Below are positions 26,205 to 35,774 of a DNA stretch of 64,000 nt, one piece after another. Each line of letters begins with the position of its first letter. Position 1 is the stretch's first letter. Source of the DNA: Picosynechococcus sp. PCC 7002 (GTDB taxonomy: Bacteria; Cyanobacteriota; Cyanobacteriia; Cyanobacteriales; MRBY01). Below the pieces are notes generated by a model. It worked only from the letters and a program-made list of their open reading frames with translations. It was not told the origin of the DNA and did not search any database. The stretch is taken from assembly GCF_963860125.1 (NCBI RefSeq), contig NZ_CAWLFA010000001.1, positions 744,001 to 808,000 on the forward strand, given 5' to 3'. The position numbers and the translations under genes were made by a program.

Positions 26205-27179
26205 ATGCGCGAGCAACTTATTCTCCCCGCCATGGGCTGTGGCACCTGGGCCTGGGGCAATCGCCTGCTGTGGGGGTACCAACCCAGCATGGATCAAGAA
26301 CTACAACAGGTGTTTAATTTCTGTGTGACCAGCGGCATTACCCTCTTTGATACGGGGGATTCCTATGGAACCGGGCGTTTAAGCGGTCGTAGTGAAAGCC
26401 TTTTGGGGCAATTTTCCCAAGCCTACACTGGCCGTCACCAACAGGAAATCATTCTGGCGACTAAACTGGCTCCTTATCCTTGGCGGCTCACCGCTGGCTC
26501 CATGAAGCGGGCTGGGGCCGCCTCCGCAAAACGCCTCCAGCGGCCAATTGATCTAGTGCAAATGCATTGGTCAACGGCAAATTATGCCCCTTGGCAAGAA
26601 AAACGATTATTGCGGGGTTTGGCAAAACTGTACGAAACGGGTCAGGTGAAAGGCGTAGGGTTATCCAACTATGGTGGCAAGCGACTCCGGGAAGTGCACC
26701 GTTGGTTTCAGGATTGGGGCGTACCGATTCGGACATTGCAGGTGCAGTATTCTTTGCTTTCAACGGATCCGGTACTGAAATATGACGTCAAAGCCGTATG
26801 CGACGAATTGGGGATTCAGTTAATCGCCTATAGTCCCCTGGCCCTTGGTCTGTTGACGGGAAAATACAGCTTAGATAAACCGCTACCCAAAGGTTTACGA
26901 CGGCGAGTTTTCAAGCAAGTTTTGCCGAACATGGCCCCGTTGCAGAGCTGTTTACAGGAGCTGATGGCGCTGCACCAAAAAACCATGGCCCAGGTCGCTT
27001 TAAACTGGTGTATTTGTAAAGGGACAATGCCGATTCCGGGGGCAAAAAATCTCACCCAAGCCCAGGAAAATGCTGGGGCATTGGGTTGGCACCTAAGCGC
27101 CGCTGAAGTAGAAGCCCTCGATCAAGCGGCAGCCCAAGTCACAAAAACCATGGTGCAAAATCCGTTCCAATCCCGTTAA
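26205..27179 (+). CDS. Aldo/keto reductase
   Basis: 324 residues. AKR catalytic tetrad visible: Asp and Tyr in LFDTGDSYGTG, Lys in ILATKLAP, His in DLVQMHWS. The later VGLSNYGGKRLRE, YSPLALGLLTGKY and the NADP-binding IPGAKNLTQAQENAGAL complete the barrel. Plant and cyanobacterial relatives reduce pyridoxal or small aldehydes with NADPH; the true substrate is unknown. It is followed after a few bases by a small conserved gene on the same strand. Confidence 0.9.
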   Translation: MREQLILPAMGCGTWAWGNRLLWGYQPSMDQELQQVFNFCVTSGITLFDTGDSYGTGRLSGRSESLLGQFSQAYTGRHQQEIILATKLAPYPWRLTAGSMKRAGAASAKRLQRPIDLVQMHWSTANYAPWQEKRLLRGLAKLYETGQVKGVGLSNYGGKRLREVHRWFQDWGVPIRTLQVQYSLLSTDPVLKYDVKAVCDELGIQLIAYSPLALGLLTGKYSLDKPLPKGLRRRVFKQVLPNMAPLQSCLQELMALHQKTMAQVALNWCICKGTMPIPGAKNLTQAQENAGALGWHLSAAEVEALDQAAAQVTKTMVQNPFQSR

Positions 27180-27194
27180 ATTTTGAAGCTTGCT

Positions 27195-27551
27195 ATGACC
27201 CCTGTCCCTGTAATTGAATCCCCCGAACAGTTGTCGGAATGTCTCACCCAAGCCCAAACCTGGGCAGAAATTGAACTGCTCACTCAAGCCTACCCCGACT
27301 TTAAGGCGATCGCCTGGAAACAATTATCGGCAGATCAGCAAGGCCGCATTCTTAAGCTCAGGGATTTGAAAGATAAGGCGATCGCCCAGGAGTTCCCCCT
27401 TGGTTGCCTTGTGCAACGCCGGGCAGATCCAGAGCAAAAACAGGGCAAAGTAGTGGATTATTGGGACGCCTACGGGGTTGATTACGTCGTGTTTACCGTT
27501 GATGGCTTTACCGATTGGTGCCCCGGTTCCATGCTCGAACGACTCGATTAA
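27195..27551 (+). CDS. Conserved cyanobacterial hypothetical protein
   Basis: 118 residues from ATG 27195; TTG 27183 would add four. N-terminal half helical (SPEQLSECLTQAQTWAEIELLTQ, KLRDLKDKAIAQE); C-terminal half looks like a small beta barrel (GCLVQRRADPEQKQGKVVDY, then VDYVVFTVDGFTDWCPGSMLERL), similar in style to SH3-like or KOW-like modules. Soluble, no signal peptide. Only about 15 bp from the aldo/keto reductase stop, so probably in one transcript. No function assigned. Confidence 0.65.
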   Translation: MTPVPVIESPEQLSECLTQAQTWAEIELLTQAYPDFKAIAWKQLSADQQGRILKLRDLKDKAIAQEFPLGCLVQRRADPEQKQGKVVDYWDAYGVDYVVFTVDGFTDWCPGSMLERLD

Positions 27552-27621
27552 AACGGTAGGCGCTGCTCTTGAGAAAATCAATATATATTGCCGCGCTTTA
27601 ACTTGTGAAAGGGAGCGTGTT

Positions 27622-27888
27622 ATGAAAAAGTACATGCTCTTTTCAGACTTGATCAACCCCAGGCCCATGCGTGATACCTCCGAAATTCGTTTTCAGCTAC
27701 ACCACGAGCTCAACCAGTGTTACCAAAAACTCTTTGATTCCCTTGCTTCCATGCAGATCAAAGAAGGGGATGTAGCCACCGTTGCTCAACTCCTGCTTAA
27801 TTCTCGTCTGGATGCCCTAAAACACCTCGTCAGTGAAGCAGAACGTCCTGCCTACGATGCCCGTTACCCTGAGGACGCTGAAGATTAG
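27622..27888 (+). CDS. Small conserved hypothetical protein
   Basis: 88 residues from ATG 27622, preceded by GGGAG at 27611-27615; an in-frame upstream extension to 27478 overlaps the previous gene in another frame and is unlikely. The protein is mostly helical (TSEIRFQLHHELNQCYQKLFDSLASMQ, VATVAQLLLNSRLDALKHLVSEAE) with an acidic tail YPEDAED. No known motif. 70 bp after the preceding gene on the same strand. Confidence 0.6.
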   Translation: MKKYMLFSDLINPRPMRDTSEIRFQLHHELNQCYQKLFDSLASMQIKEGDVATVAQLLLNSRLDALKHLVSEAERPAYDARYPEDAED

Positions 27889-27977
27889 TCGGCGATCGCC
27901 ATAGAAAATCCCTGCCATTAACAGTTTGAATATTCAGGGTTTCACTGCTGCATTAATCGGTTTATTGATCGGATACG

Positions 27978-28014
27978 AGAAAAAACCCAGGGGATAAATT
28001 GATATCGCCTGGGT
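27978..28014 (-). terminator. Rho-independent terminator of ispG
   Basis: On the minus strand ACCCAGG (28014-28008) pairs with CCTGGGT (27991-27985), loop of about 16 nt, followed by a run of T. It lies about 30 bp after the ispG stop. The plus-strand genes ending at 27888 could use the same stem but have no T-run. Confidence 0.7.
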
Positions 28015-28045
28015 GACAAATGATTGAGAGAATTTCTGTCAAAAA

Positions 28046-29266
28046 CTATTGGGGCGGATCAACCCAGCGACCATCAGCTTTGATTAGGTTAATCAGTTCT
28101 TCAACCCCTTGGGCTTCGGGGACTTTGCGGATTTCTTCCCGACCACGGTATAGGGAAATTACACCGGGCGTTTTCCCCACATAGCCATAGTCCGCATCGG
28201 CCATTTCACCGGGGCCATTGACGATACAACCCATTACGGCAATATCTAGACCCGTGAGGTGATTTGTCGCTTCGCGCACCTTGTGGAGCACTTCTTCGAG
28301 GTTAAAAAGCGTCCGGCCACAGGAAGGGCAGGCGACGTATTCCACCATGGTTTTCCGTAGGCCTAGGGCTTGGAGGATGCTATAGCAGACGGGAATTTCC
28401 TTTTCCGGTGCTTCCGTGAGGGAAACACGGATTGTGTCGCCAATGCCTTCCGCCAGGAGCGTCCCAATGCCTGCGGTAGATTTAATGCGGCCATATTCTC
28501 CATCTCCAGCTTCGGTTACGCCCAGGTGGAGGGGATAATCCATGCCGAGTTCATCCATTCGTTTAGCCATGAGGCGATAGGCGGCCAACATCACCGGAAC
28601 ACGGGATGCCTTCATGGAAATGATCAGGTTATGGAAATCGAGGGACTGACAAATCCGAATAAATTCTAGGGCTGATTCGACCATGCCTTCGGGAGTATCC
28701 CCGTAGGTGAAGAGCATTCGCTCGGCGAGGGAACCATGGTTGACGCCGATGCGCATGGCTTTGCCTTGATCCCGCAGGGAAACCACCAAGGGTTCGAGGG
28801 TTTCACGAATCTTTTCACCAATGGCCGCAAATTCTGCTTCGGTATAACCAGTGCGATCGCCACTGGCCTGTTCAAAAACATAAAGACCGGGATTGATGCG
28901 CACTTTATCCACGTGTTTGGCAACTTCCAGAGCAATTTTCATGCCGTTATGGTGGACATCCGCCACAATTGGCACTGCCTGGTAGGTCTCGGCGAGCTTC
29001 GCTTTGATCTGAGCCAGGGAACGGGCGTGGGCCATACTCGGAACAGTTACCCGGACGATTTCACAGCCAATTTCATGAAGTCGGCGGATTGCCGCGACGG
29101 AGCCCTCTATGTCAAGGGTATCTTCGTTGATCATCGACTGGACAACCACAGGATAATCACTGCCGATGGTGACATTGCCCACCTTGACAGCTCTGGTTTT
29201 CCGGCGATGGATAGTGGTATCCACAAGGGAATCGGTCGTTTGCACAGGACGCTCTACAGCTTGCAT
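28046..29266 (-). CDS. ispG: 4-hydroxy-3-methylbut-2-enyl diphosphate synthase
   Basis: 406 residues (GcpE). Seventh-position enzyme of the MEP isoprenoid pathway, converting MEcPP to HMBPP with a [4Fe-4S] cluster. N-terminal TIM barrel opens with RRKTRAVKVGNVTIG and VVQSMINEDTLD; the C-terminal cluster domain has CPSCGRTLFNLEE and GCIVNGPGEMADADYG, supplying the three cysteines and a Glu. In cyanobacteria it takes electrons from ferredoxin. Single gene with its own terminator. Confidence 0.97.
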   Translation of the reverse strand: MQAVERPVQTTDSLVDTTIHRRKTRAVKVGNVTIGSDYPVVVQSMINEDTLDIEGSVAAIRRLHEIGCEIVRVTVPSMAHARSLAQIKAKLAETYQAVPIVADVHHNGMKIALEVAKHVDKVRINPGLYVFEQASGDRTGYTEAEFAAIGEKIRETLEPLVVSLRDQGKAMRIGVNHGSLAERMLFTYGDTPEGMVESALEFIRICQSLDFHNLIISMKASRVPVMLAAYRLMAKRMDELGMDYPLHLGVTEAGDGEYGRIKSTAGIGTLLAEGIGDTIRVSLTEAPEKEIPVCYSILQALGLRKTMVEYVACPSCGRTLFNLEEVLHKVREATNHLTGLDIAVMGCIVNGPGEMADADYGYVGKTPGVISLYRGREEIRKVPEAQGVEELINLIKADGRWVDPPQ

Positions 29267-29337
29267 GGAACTTGAGGATAGGAAATTACAAAAAGTCGCT
29301 GGTATCTAGGATCTAAGCATAAGCGTTGGCAAAGGTT

Positions 29338-30432
29338 CTAGGCAACGGGAAAGGGCATCTGGGCTAAGAAACGCTCGAAGTCAAAATGCTTTTGGAATAG
29401 GGTCTGGGCCACTTCTACTTTAATCGGCTCCTGGAGGCGCACATGGTTAAAGGCTTGGTCGATGATTTCGACGGTGGTCAGGGTGTCATAGTCCACCGAC
29501 AGAATTGGGATTTCTAGGTCTTCGGCGCGGTTGAGAATAATTTCTTGGGGGGCGACATGGCCTGTCAGGATCAGACATTGGGTGGAGGTTTCTAGGGCTG
29601 CCAGTTGCAGATCAGTGCGATCGCCCCCAGTGACCACCGCCATATTTTGTCGTTGCCGGAAATATTTCAAGGCAGAGTTAACGTTCATCGCGCCAATGGT
29701 GAGACTTTCGACCATCAGATCTAGGCGATTAGCCCGACAAAGAACTTCCGCATTGAGGCGCTTCACCAATTCCCGCACTGTTACACTCCGGAGGATCCGG
29801 TCGGCGGGGACAAGGCCATAGACATCAATACCCCGCTGGGCCAAGAAGGGCTTAATTTGTGTCTCGGCGGTTTCGAGGGCTTCGGGGGGAATTTTGTTAA
29901 TCACCACTCCCATGAGGCGATCGCCCAGGAACCGATAAATTGTCAACAAACTATCAACTAAAAGCTTGTGGTGGTAGGGGATGACCAAGAGGATTTTGGC
30001 CCCTAGGGTCGCCGCAATTTCCCCGGCAGAGAGGTTAAATAAACTCCCTTCCCAGAGACTTTTGGGGGCTTCGATAAAGGTGATGTCACTGGCGATCGCC
30101 CCTAGATCATCCTTTAATTTTTGAGGATAATCGGTTTGGTCTTGACCCGTGAGTCGCTGGGCCACCGTTGCCTCATCCAGAAAAAGTACCGGCGATCGCA
30201 CTTCCGTTTCCTTAAGACCAAAGGCTTCCCCAAGGAACCGGAGATCATCTTCGATGCGGGTGAAACGCCCATTCTGCTCGTCATGCCAAACTGTACCGAT
30301 GGGCTTACTGTAGGCCACAGAGATGCCTTTTTGCTTAAGGCTCTGTACCAACCCAAGTAGCACAGCAGATTTCCCACTGTAGGGTTCGGTAGAAGCAACG
30401 ACGATATGTTGGGTTGAATTGGTCACACCCAC
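29338..30432 (-). CDS. BioD-like P-loop/DRTGG-domain protein
   Basis: 364 residues. N-terminal P-loop domain of the dethiobiotin synthetase-like (AAA_26) type: VASTEPYSGKSAVLLGL, with IPYHHKLLVD and LMGVVINKI later. C-terminal DRTGG domain (about 215-325) with VTGGDRTDLQLAALE and LILTGHVAP. This is the N-terminal half of long phosphotransacetylases without the Pta domain; it is common in cyanobacteria and its role is not established (regulatory binding of a nucleotide is inferred). Convergent orientation relative to none; ispG lies 71 bp downstream. Confidence 0.8.
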   Translation of the reverse strand: MGVTNSTQHIVVASTEPYSGKSAVLLGLVQSLKQKGISVAYSKPIGTVWHDEQNGRFTRIEDDLRFLGEAFGLKETEVRSPVLFLDEATVAQRLTGQDQTDYPQKLKDDLGAIASDITFIEAPKSLWEGSLFNLSAGEIAATLGAKILLVIPYHHKLLVDSLLTIYRFLGDRLMGVVINKIPPEALETAETQIKPFLAQRGIDVYGLVPADRILRSVTVRELVKRLNAEVLCRANRLDLMVESLTIGAMNVNSALKYFRQRQNMAVVTGGDRTDLQLAALETSTQCLILTGHVAPQEIILNRAEDLEIPILSVDYDTLTTVEIIDQAFNHVRLQEPIKVEVAQTLFQKHFDFERFLAQMPFPVA

Positions 30433-30502
30433 TACTCCTTTAGAAGCTCACATTCTTTAGCCTCCACAATAACGGAATTTCGCGACTGAGCAAACCAGGA
30501 CG

Positions 30503-30883
30503 CTATTCTTTTTTTAGGCCCAGAAGTTCCCGATAAAAATCCTTAGGAAAGTCAATGGCCCCGTCACGGCCGAAGCCAATTAAGAGATCAATGAGGTAAT
30601 CTACAAACTGGTGGTTTGGTAATGTCACGCTGTAACTGAGATCCGCCTGGGCCGCAAATTGAAGGCGACAACTGGTCATTTCCGACGGTAATTTAGAGAC
30701 ATACCAACTGGCCACAAAGGGGATACTTTCTCCTTTTTCGATCACCCGTTTCCCCTCAACGGAGCCGATCTGGTATAGTCCGAGGGCTTTGGGCAGTGTT
30801 TTTTGTTTATTTTTTGGATAGTAGGGAGCATAAACCATCACTTCTCCCTTTCCTGCAGATTGGATATCGTCAAAAACAGCCAT
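30503..30883 (-). CDS. Conserved cyanobacterial protein, possibly EbsA-like
   Basis: 126 residues, soluble. Conserved-looking blocks: VYAPYYPKNKQKTLPKALGLYQ, GSVEGKRVIEKGESIPFVASWYVSKLPSEMTSCRLQF, and DFPKDFYRELLGL. These resemble my recollection of EbsA, a cyanobacterial type IV pilus assembly factor that also affects biofilm suppression, but I cannot confirm the match without a search. Divergent from dusA, with about 130 bp between starts. No pilus genes are nearby. Confidence 0.6.
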   Translation of the reverse strand: MAVFDDIQSAGKGEVMVYAPYYPKNKQKTLPKALGLYQIGSVEGKRVIEKGESIPFVASWYVSKLPSEMTSCRLQFAAQADLSYSVTLPNHQFVDYLIDLLIGFGRDGAIDFPKDFYRELLGLKKE

Positions 30884-31010
30884 GGGGCATTGCTCTAAAG
30901 AAATCAGTTAGCGTTGAGAATACATCGCATTGTAGCCTGTTGGCTGGTTTCTGTTTTGTTCTAGGATTGGCTGAAATTTCCGTTGAATATTTCTTCATCC
31001 GTTTTGGTTT

Positions 31011-32045
31011 ATGTCGCAGAGGATCAATACCGTGGTTTGTCCCCATTTGTTAAGTGTAGCGCCGATGATGGATCGCACCGATCGCCATTTTCGTTACTTG
31101 ATGCGCCGGATTACCCGACGGACATTACTCTACACGGAGATGATTACCACCCAGGCGATTATCCATGGCGATCGCCCCAAGCTTTTAGACTTTGATGCCG
31201 CAGAACATCCCATTTCCCTCCAATTGGGGGGCGATAATCCCAAGGAATTAGCCGAATGTGCCAAGGTGGGCGAAGACTGGGGTTACGACGAAATTAATCT
31301 CAATGTGGGCTGTCCCAGTCCGAGGGTGCAACAGGGCAATTTTGGGGCTTGTTTGATGACCCAGCCGGAGTTGGTGGCCGATTGTGTAGCGGCGATGCAG
31401 GGGGCCGTCAATATTCCCGTTACAGTGAAACATCGCATTGGCGTCGATGAACAAGATAGTTACGCAGACCTCTGCCGCTTTATCGAGATTGTCTCGGCAA
31501 CCGGATGCGATCGCTTTTCTGTCCATGCCCGCAAAGCCTGGCTACAGGGTTTAAGCCCAAAGGAAAATCGCACGGTACCACCTTTACGTTATGCAGATGT
31601 TTATCGGTTAAAACAAGACTTTCCTCACCTCTGGATCGAGATCAATGGCGGCATTACGACGCTAGAACACATTCAAACCCATTTAACCCAAGTGGATGCC
31701 GTAATGGTGGGGCGGGCAGCCTATGACAACCCCTATCTGTTTGCGACGGTGGACCGCGATATCTACGGGGAAGCGATTCAGCCCAAAAGCCGCCATGAAA
31801 TTGTTGAAGAGATGTTGCCCTACATTGAACGTGCCACAAAAGCCGGGGTGAAACTCCACAGCATTAGCCGTCACATGTTGTCGCTGTTTTTAGGCCAGCC
31901 CGGCACCAAAGCCTGGAAACGGTTTATCACGGAGGAGGGTCGAGGAACGACGGTGGGACGAGAAATTATTGAGCAAGCCTTGGCCCTAGTGTCCCAGACA
32001 AACGCGATCGCCGATCCGGTCTCCATGGTTTCTGGGAGAAAGTGA
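31011..32045 (+). CDS. dusA: tRNA-dihydrouridine(20/20a) synthase DusA
   Basis: 344 residues. FMN-dependent reduction of U20/U20a in tRNA. DusA signature LSVAPMMDRTDRHFRYLMR, then YTEMITTQAIIHGD, LQLGGDNPKELAEC, NLNVGCPSPRVQQGNFGACLM (with the catalytic Cys in GACLM) and KHRIGVD. The subgroup is DusA rather than DusB/C because of the MDRTDRHFR and GACLM patterns. Its TGA overlaps the next gene start by four bases. Confidence 0.95.
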   Translation: MSQRINTVVCPHLLSVAPMMDRTDRHFRYLMRRITRRTLLYTEMITTQAIIHGDRPKLLDFDAAEHPISLQLGGDNPKELAECAKVGEDWGYDEINLNVGCPSPRVQQGNFGACLMTQPELVADCVAAMQGAVNIPVTVKHRIGVDEQDSYADLCRFIEIVSATGCDRFSVHARKAWLQGLSPKENRTVPPLRYADVYRLKQDFPHLWIEINGGITTLEHIQTHLTQVDAVMVGRAAYDNPYLFATVDRDIYGEAIQPKSRHEIVEEMLPYIERATKAGVKLHSISRHMLSLFLGQPGTKAWKRFITEEGRGTTVGREIIEQALALVSQTNAIADPVSMVSGRK

Positions 32046-33373
32046 CCATGACAGCAAAAATTATTGTGTTTGATGATGACCCGACGGGCTCCCAAACGGT
32101 GCATAGTTGTCCATTACTATTGCGTTGGGATGTGGACACGTTGCGGTTGGGTTTACGGGATCCGGCCCCCATTCTATTTATTTTGGCGAATACCCGCGCT
32201 TTGACAGAACCAGAGGCGATCGCCACCACCACAGCAGTTTGTCGGAATCTCAAAATTGCCCTGACCCAGGAAAATATCCAGGAATATCTGATCGTCAGTC
32301 GCTCGGATTCCACCTTGAGGGGCCATTTTCCCGCTGAAACCGAGGCGATCGCCAACGTATTAGGGCCGTTTGATGCCTGTTTTTTTGCCCCAGCATTTTT
32401 TGAGGGGGGCCGCATTACCCGCAACGGCATTCACTATGTCCAGGAAAATGAACGCTTGATCCCCGTGGCTGAGACAGAATTTGCGGGCGATCGCCTTTTT
32501 GGCTTCCAGAATAGTTTTTTACCCGATTTCATCGCGACGAAAACCCAGGGCGCAGTGACGGCGGCTCAGGTGGATTGTCTCAGTCCAGGGAATTTACCTG
32601 AAACTCTCCTTGACTATTTCCGCGAGCTTCAGAATGGCAAATACGTTGTCCTCGACGGCGAACAACAGGCTGATTTTGATCGTCTAGTTCCGGCGCTATT
32701 CCAAGCGATTCACCAAGGCAAAAAGTTTCTCTTTCGCAGTGCCGCCAGTTTGCTTACTTCTCTTGCGGATCTTGGCCCCCAACCGATTCCGCCGGAAAAA
32801 AGTTTTACCGTGCGGCGATCGCCCCAACCCGGACTGATTATTGTCGGTTCCCACACACAAAAAACAACTGTACAACTCGCGGAATTACTGCAATTAGCAG
32901 GTGTTGTCGGCATTGAAATCGACGTAGAGCTGTGCCAAACATCCCTAGGCCGTGATCAACTAGCAGTAGCGATGCTAGAGCAGATCCCCAAAATTCGCCA
33001 AGCCGGACAAACCCCCGTACTCTTTACCAGTCGGCAAGTGGTGGCCAGCGACCAAGCCCAACATAACCTTGAATTTGGGAAAAATATCACGGCTCTATTC
33101 CTTAAAATTCTTGCCCAGTTGCCCGCAGATCTCGGCTTTGTAATTAGTAAAGGCGGTAACACCACCAATGCGCTGCTCCAAAAAGGTTTGCGGGTTCCAG
33201 TGATCCAATTGCGCGGCCAAATCATCCCTGGTTGTTGCCTCGTGCAAACGGAGCATGATCACCCACAATTTCCCCTGTTACCCGTGGTACTGTTTCCTGG
33301 CAATGTGGGCGATCACCACAGTCTCGTCACCGCTTACCAACGCCTCCAAATTCCCAGCCAATCAACAATTTAG
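32042..33373 (+). CDS. Four-carbon acid sugar kinase family protein
   Basis: 443 residues (former DUF1537). N-terminal domain: IIVFDDDPTGSQTV, YLIVSRSDSTLRGHFPAETEAI, then ACFFAPAFFEGGRITRNGIHYV. C-terminal nucleotide-binding domain: GLIIVGSHTQKTTVQ and FVISKGGNTTNALLQKGL. The family phosphorylates erythronate, threonate and similar acids. GTG 32042 overlaps dusA by four bases; ATG 32048 is an equally good start. The pairing with dusA and rsmG looks like transcriptional convenience; the substrate is unknown here. Confidence 0.85.
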   Translation: MTMTAKIIVFDDDPTGSQTVHSCPLLLRWDVDTLRLGLRDPAPILFILANTRALTEPEAIATTTAVCRNLKIALTQENIQEYLIVSRSDSTLRGHFPAETEAIANVLGPFDACFFAPAFFEGGRITRNGIHYVQENERLIPVAETEFAGDRLFGFQNSFLPDFIATKTQGAVTAAQVDCLSPGNLPETLLDYFRELQNGKYVVLDGEQQADFDRLVPALFQAIHQGKKFLFRSAASLLTSLADLGPQPIPPEKSFTVRRSPQPGLIIVGSHTQKTTVQLAELLQLAGVVGIEIDVELCQTSLGRDQLAVAMLEQIPKIRQAGQTPVLFTSRQVVASDQAQHNLEFGKNITALFLKILAQLPADLGFVISKGGNTTNALLQKGLRVPVIQLRGQIIPGCCLVQTEHDHPQFPLLPVVLFPGNVGDHHSLVTAYQRLQIPSQSTI

Positions 33374-33394
33374 GCTTTATTTTTCCCAGAAACC

Positions 33395-34144
33395 ATGAAC
33401 GACATCGAAGCCCAATTTCGTAACTTATTTCAACGCTATGGCGATCCTCACCTTTGGCAACCCGATTCCTCCCACTATCCGGCCCTTGCTGCCCTTTACC
33501 ACGGCATTTGCGACGGCAACCAGCGGCTGAATCTGACCCGAATCACGTCTCCAGAAGACTTTTGGGAAAAACATTTGTGGGATTCCTACGCCGCTTTGAA
33601 ACTAGACGTATTGGCGGAGCGTTTAACCCAGCCCCAAAAAGTCATCGATGTGGGCACTGGGGGCGGCTTTCCCGGCATTCCCTTGGCGATCGCCTTTCCT
33701 GAGTGGCAAATTACCCTGCTCGATGCCACCCGCAAAAAAATTAATTTCCTCGTTGAACTGAGCCAAACCCTCCAACTGAACACCCTTGGCATCGCTGACC
33801 GGGCTGAAACCCTGGGTCAAGACCCAAAATACCGGGAAAGCTATGACATCGCGACGATCCGCGCCGTGGGTAAAGCCTCCCTCTGTGTGGAATATCTCTT
33901 GCCCCTACTCAAAATTGGCGGCCTCGCGGTTCTCTATCGGGGTCAATGGTCTGAGGCCGAAACAGAACAACTCCAAGGGGCGATCGCCCAATGTGGTGGT
34001 CAACTCCTAGCCGTACAGCAATTTACAACCCCAATCACCCAAGGCCAGCGCACCTGTCTCTACATCGAGAAAAAACAGACCACAGCCCCCCAATTTCCTA
34101 GGGCGATCGGCCTGCCGAAACAATCCCCCCTCGCCCCGGTTTAA
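33395..34144 (+). CDS. rsmG: 16S rRNA (guanine527-N7)-methyltransferase RsmG
   Basis: 249 residues (GidB). SAM motif VIDVGTGGGFPGIPLAIAFP, then LLDATRKKINFL, DIATIRAVGKA, and N-terminal NLTRITSPEDFWEKHLWDS. All are standard RsmG blocks. Methylates G527 of 16S rRNA; loss gives streptomycin tolerance in other bacteria. It follows the sugar kinase-like gene by 21 bp and is followed by a 156-bp spacer and the beta-epsilon ATP synthase operon. Confidence 0.95.
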   Translation: MNDIEAQFRNLFQRYGDPHLWQPDSSHYPALAALYHGICDGNQRLNLTRITSPEDFWEKHLWDSYAALKLDVLAERLTQPQKVIDVGTGGGFPGIPLAIAFPEWQITLLDATRKKINFLVELSQTLQLNTLGIADRAETLGQDPKYRESYDIATIRAVGKASLCVEYLLPLLKIGGLAVLYRGQWSEAETEQLQGAIAQCGGQLLAVQQFTTPITQGQRTCLYIEKKQTTAPQFPRAIGLPKQSPLAPV

Positions 34145-34300
34145 GCCTTATAGATCAAGCTCCCTGGCCCTCTGTCGAATCTTGTTTACTTAATCCCAAG
34201 AGATGGTACCCTGAGTATGGCAAATTTTTACATTTGGTTAAAACTTTAGGAACAAAGCCAGCATTTGGCCTAGAGCGAAACCAATCGATAATAGAGAAGC

Positions 34301-35752
34301 ATGGTAGCTACACAAGAAAAAACTTTAGGTAAAATCACTCAGATCATTGGCCCTGTCATTGACGCAGAGTTCCCCAGTGGCAAAATGCCTCGGATTTATA
34401 ACGCTTTAAAAATCCAAGGAAAAAACCCCTACGGTCAAGAAATCAACCTCACCTGTGAAGTTCAACAGTTGCTCGGCGACAACCAAGTCCGGGCCGTTGC
34501 CATGAGCTCCACCGACGGTCTCGTTCGCGGCATGGATATCCTCGACACTGGTGCTCCCATCAGCGTTCCCGTAGGGAAGAAAACCCTCGGTCGGATTTTC
34601 AACGTTCTCGGTGAACCCGTAGACGAAAAAGGCGAAGTTGGCGCAGAAGAAACTTCTCCGATCCACCGCCCTGCTCCTAAGCTGACCGAACTTGACACAG
34701 CTCCTTCTGTGTTTGAAACGGGCATTAAAGTTGTTGACCTTCTTACTCCCTACCGTCGTGGTGGGAAAATTGGTCTCTTTGGTGGTGCTGGTGTTGGTAA
34801 AACCGTCATCATGATGGAGCTGATCAACAACATCGCCACCAACCACGGTGGTGTGTCTGTATTCGCTGGTGTAGGGGAACGGACCCGTGAAGGGAATGAC
34901 CTTTACAACGAAATGATCGAATCTGGCGTTATCAACCCCGATAACCTCAACGATTCCAAGATCGCCCTCGTGTACGGTCAGATGAACGAGCCCCCCGGAG
35001 CCCGGATGCGGGTTGGTCTGTCTGGTTTGACCATGGCGGAATATTTCCGTGATGTAAACAAGCAGGACGTACTGCTTTTCGTTGACAACATTTTCCGCTT
35101 TGTCCAGGCTGGTTCTGAGGTATCGGCACTGCTCGGTCGGATGCCTTCTGCGGTAGGTTATCAGCCCACCCTCGGTACTGACGTTGGGGATCTCCAAGAG
35201 CGCATTACCTCCACCAAGGAAGGTTCTATCACCTCGATCCAAGCAGTTTATGTTCCTGCGGATGACTTGACTGACCCTGCTCCGGCAACCACCTTCGCTC
35301 ACCTCGACGGTACTACTGTACTTTCCCGTGCTTTGGCTTCCAAAGGGATTTATCCTGCTGTGGATCCCCTTGATTCCACCAGTACAATGCTTCAGCCCAG
35401 CATCGTGGGTGAAGACCACTACAACACGGCGCGTGCGGTACAGTCTACCCTCCAGCGCTATAAGGAACTCCAGGACATCATCGCGATTCTTGGTTTGGAC
35501 GAACTTTCTGAAGAAGACCGTCTGACCGTAGACCGGGCCCGGAAGATTGAGCGTTTCTTGTCTCAGCCTTTCTTCGTGGCAGAGGTATTTACCGGTTCTC
35601 CTGGTAAGTATGTGACCCTTGAAGAAACCATTGAAGGCTTCAAGCGCATCCTCTCTGGTGAATTAGATGATCTACCTGAGCAGGCGTTCTACCTCGTTGG
35701 CAACATCGAAGAGGCGATCGCCAAAGGCAAGAAGCTCAAAGAGCAAGGCTAA
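34301..35752 (+). CDS. atpD: ATP synthase beta subunit
   Basis: 483 residues (atpB in cyanobacterial naming). Catalytic F1 subunit: P-loop GGAGVGKT at 161-168, catalytic Glu in VGERTREGNDLY, Walker B LLFVDNIFRF, and the lever motif DELSEEDRLTV. Separate from the large atp operon, as usual in cyanobacteria, here about 8.4 kb away on the opposite strand. Followed after a 100-bp hairpin-containing spacer by epsilon. Confidence 0.98.
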   Translation: MVATQEKTLGKITQIIGPVIDAEFPSGKMPRIYNALKIQGKNPYGQEINLTCEVQQLLGDNQVRAVAMSSTDGLVRGMDILDTGAPISVPVGKKTLGRIFNVLGEPVDEKGEVGAEETSPIHRPAPKLTELDTAPSVFETGIKVVDLLTPYRRGGKIGLFGGAGVGKTVIMMELINNIATNHGGVSVFAGVGERTREGNDLYNEMIESGVINPDNLNDSKIALVYGQMNEPPGARMRVGLSGLTMAEYFRDVNKQDVLLFVDNIFRFVQAGSEVSALLGRMPSAVGYQPTLGTDVGDLQERITSTKEGSITSIQAVYVPADDLTDPAPATTFAHLDGTTVLSRALASKGIYPAVDPLDSTSTMLQPSIVGEDHYNTARAVQSTLQRYKELQDIIAILGLDELSEEDRLTVDRARKIERFLSQPFFVAEVFTGSPGKYVTLEETIEGFKRILSGELDDLPEQAFYLVGNIEEAIAKGKKLKEQG

Positions 35753-35774
35753 ACCCTGCTTCGCCTAAGACATC

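Noticed and set aside
27928..27999. Possible 23-residue hydrophobic peptide from TTG upstream of the ispG terminator
   Set aside because: No Shine-Dalgarno, weak start codon, and overlaps the terminator stem.
34406..35419. 337-residue minus-strand ORF opposite the ATP synthase beta gene
   Set aside because: Lies wholly antisense to a highly conserved gene and has no family features; explained by codon bias of the real gene.
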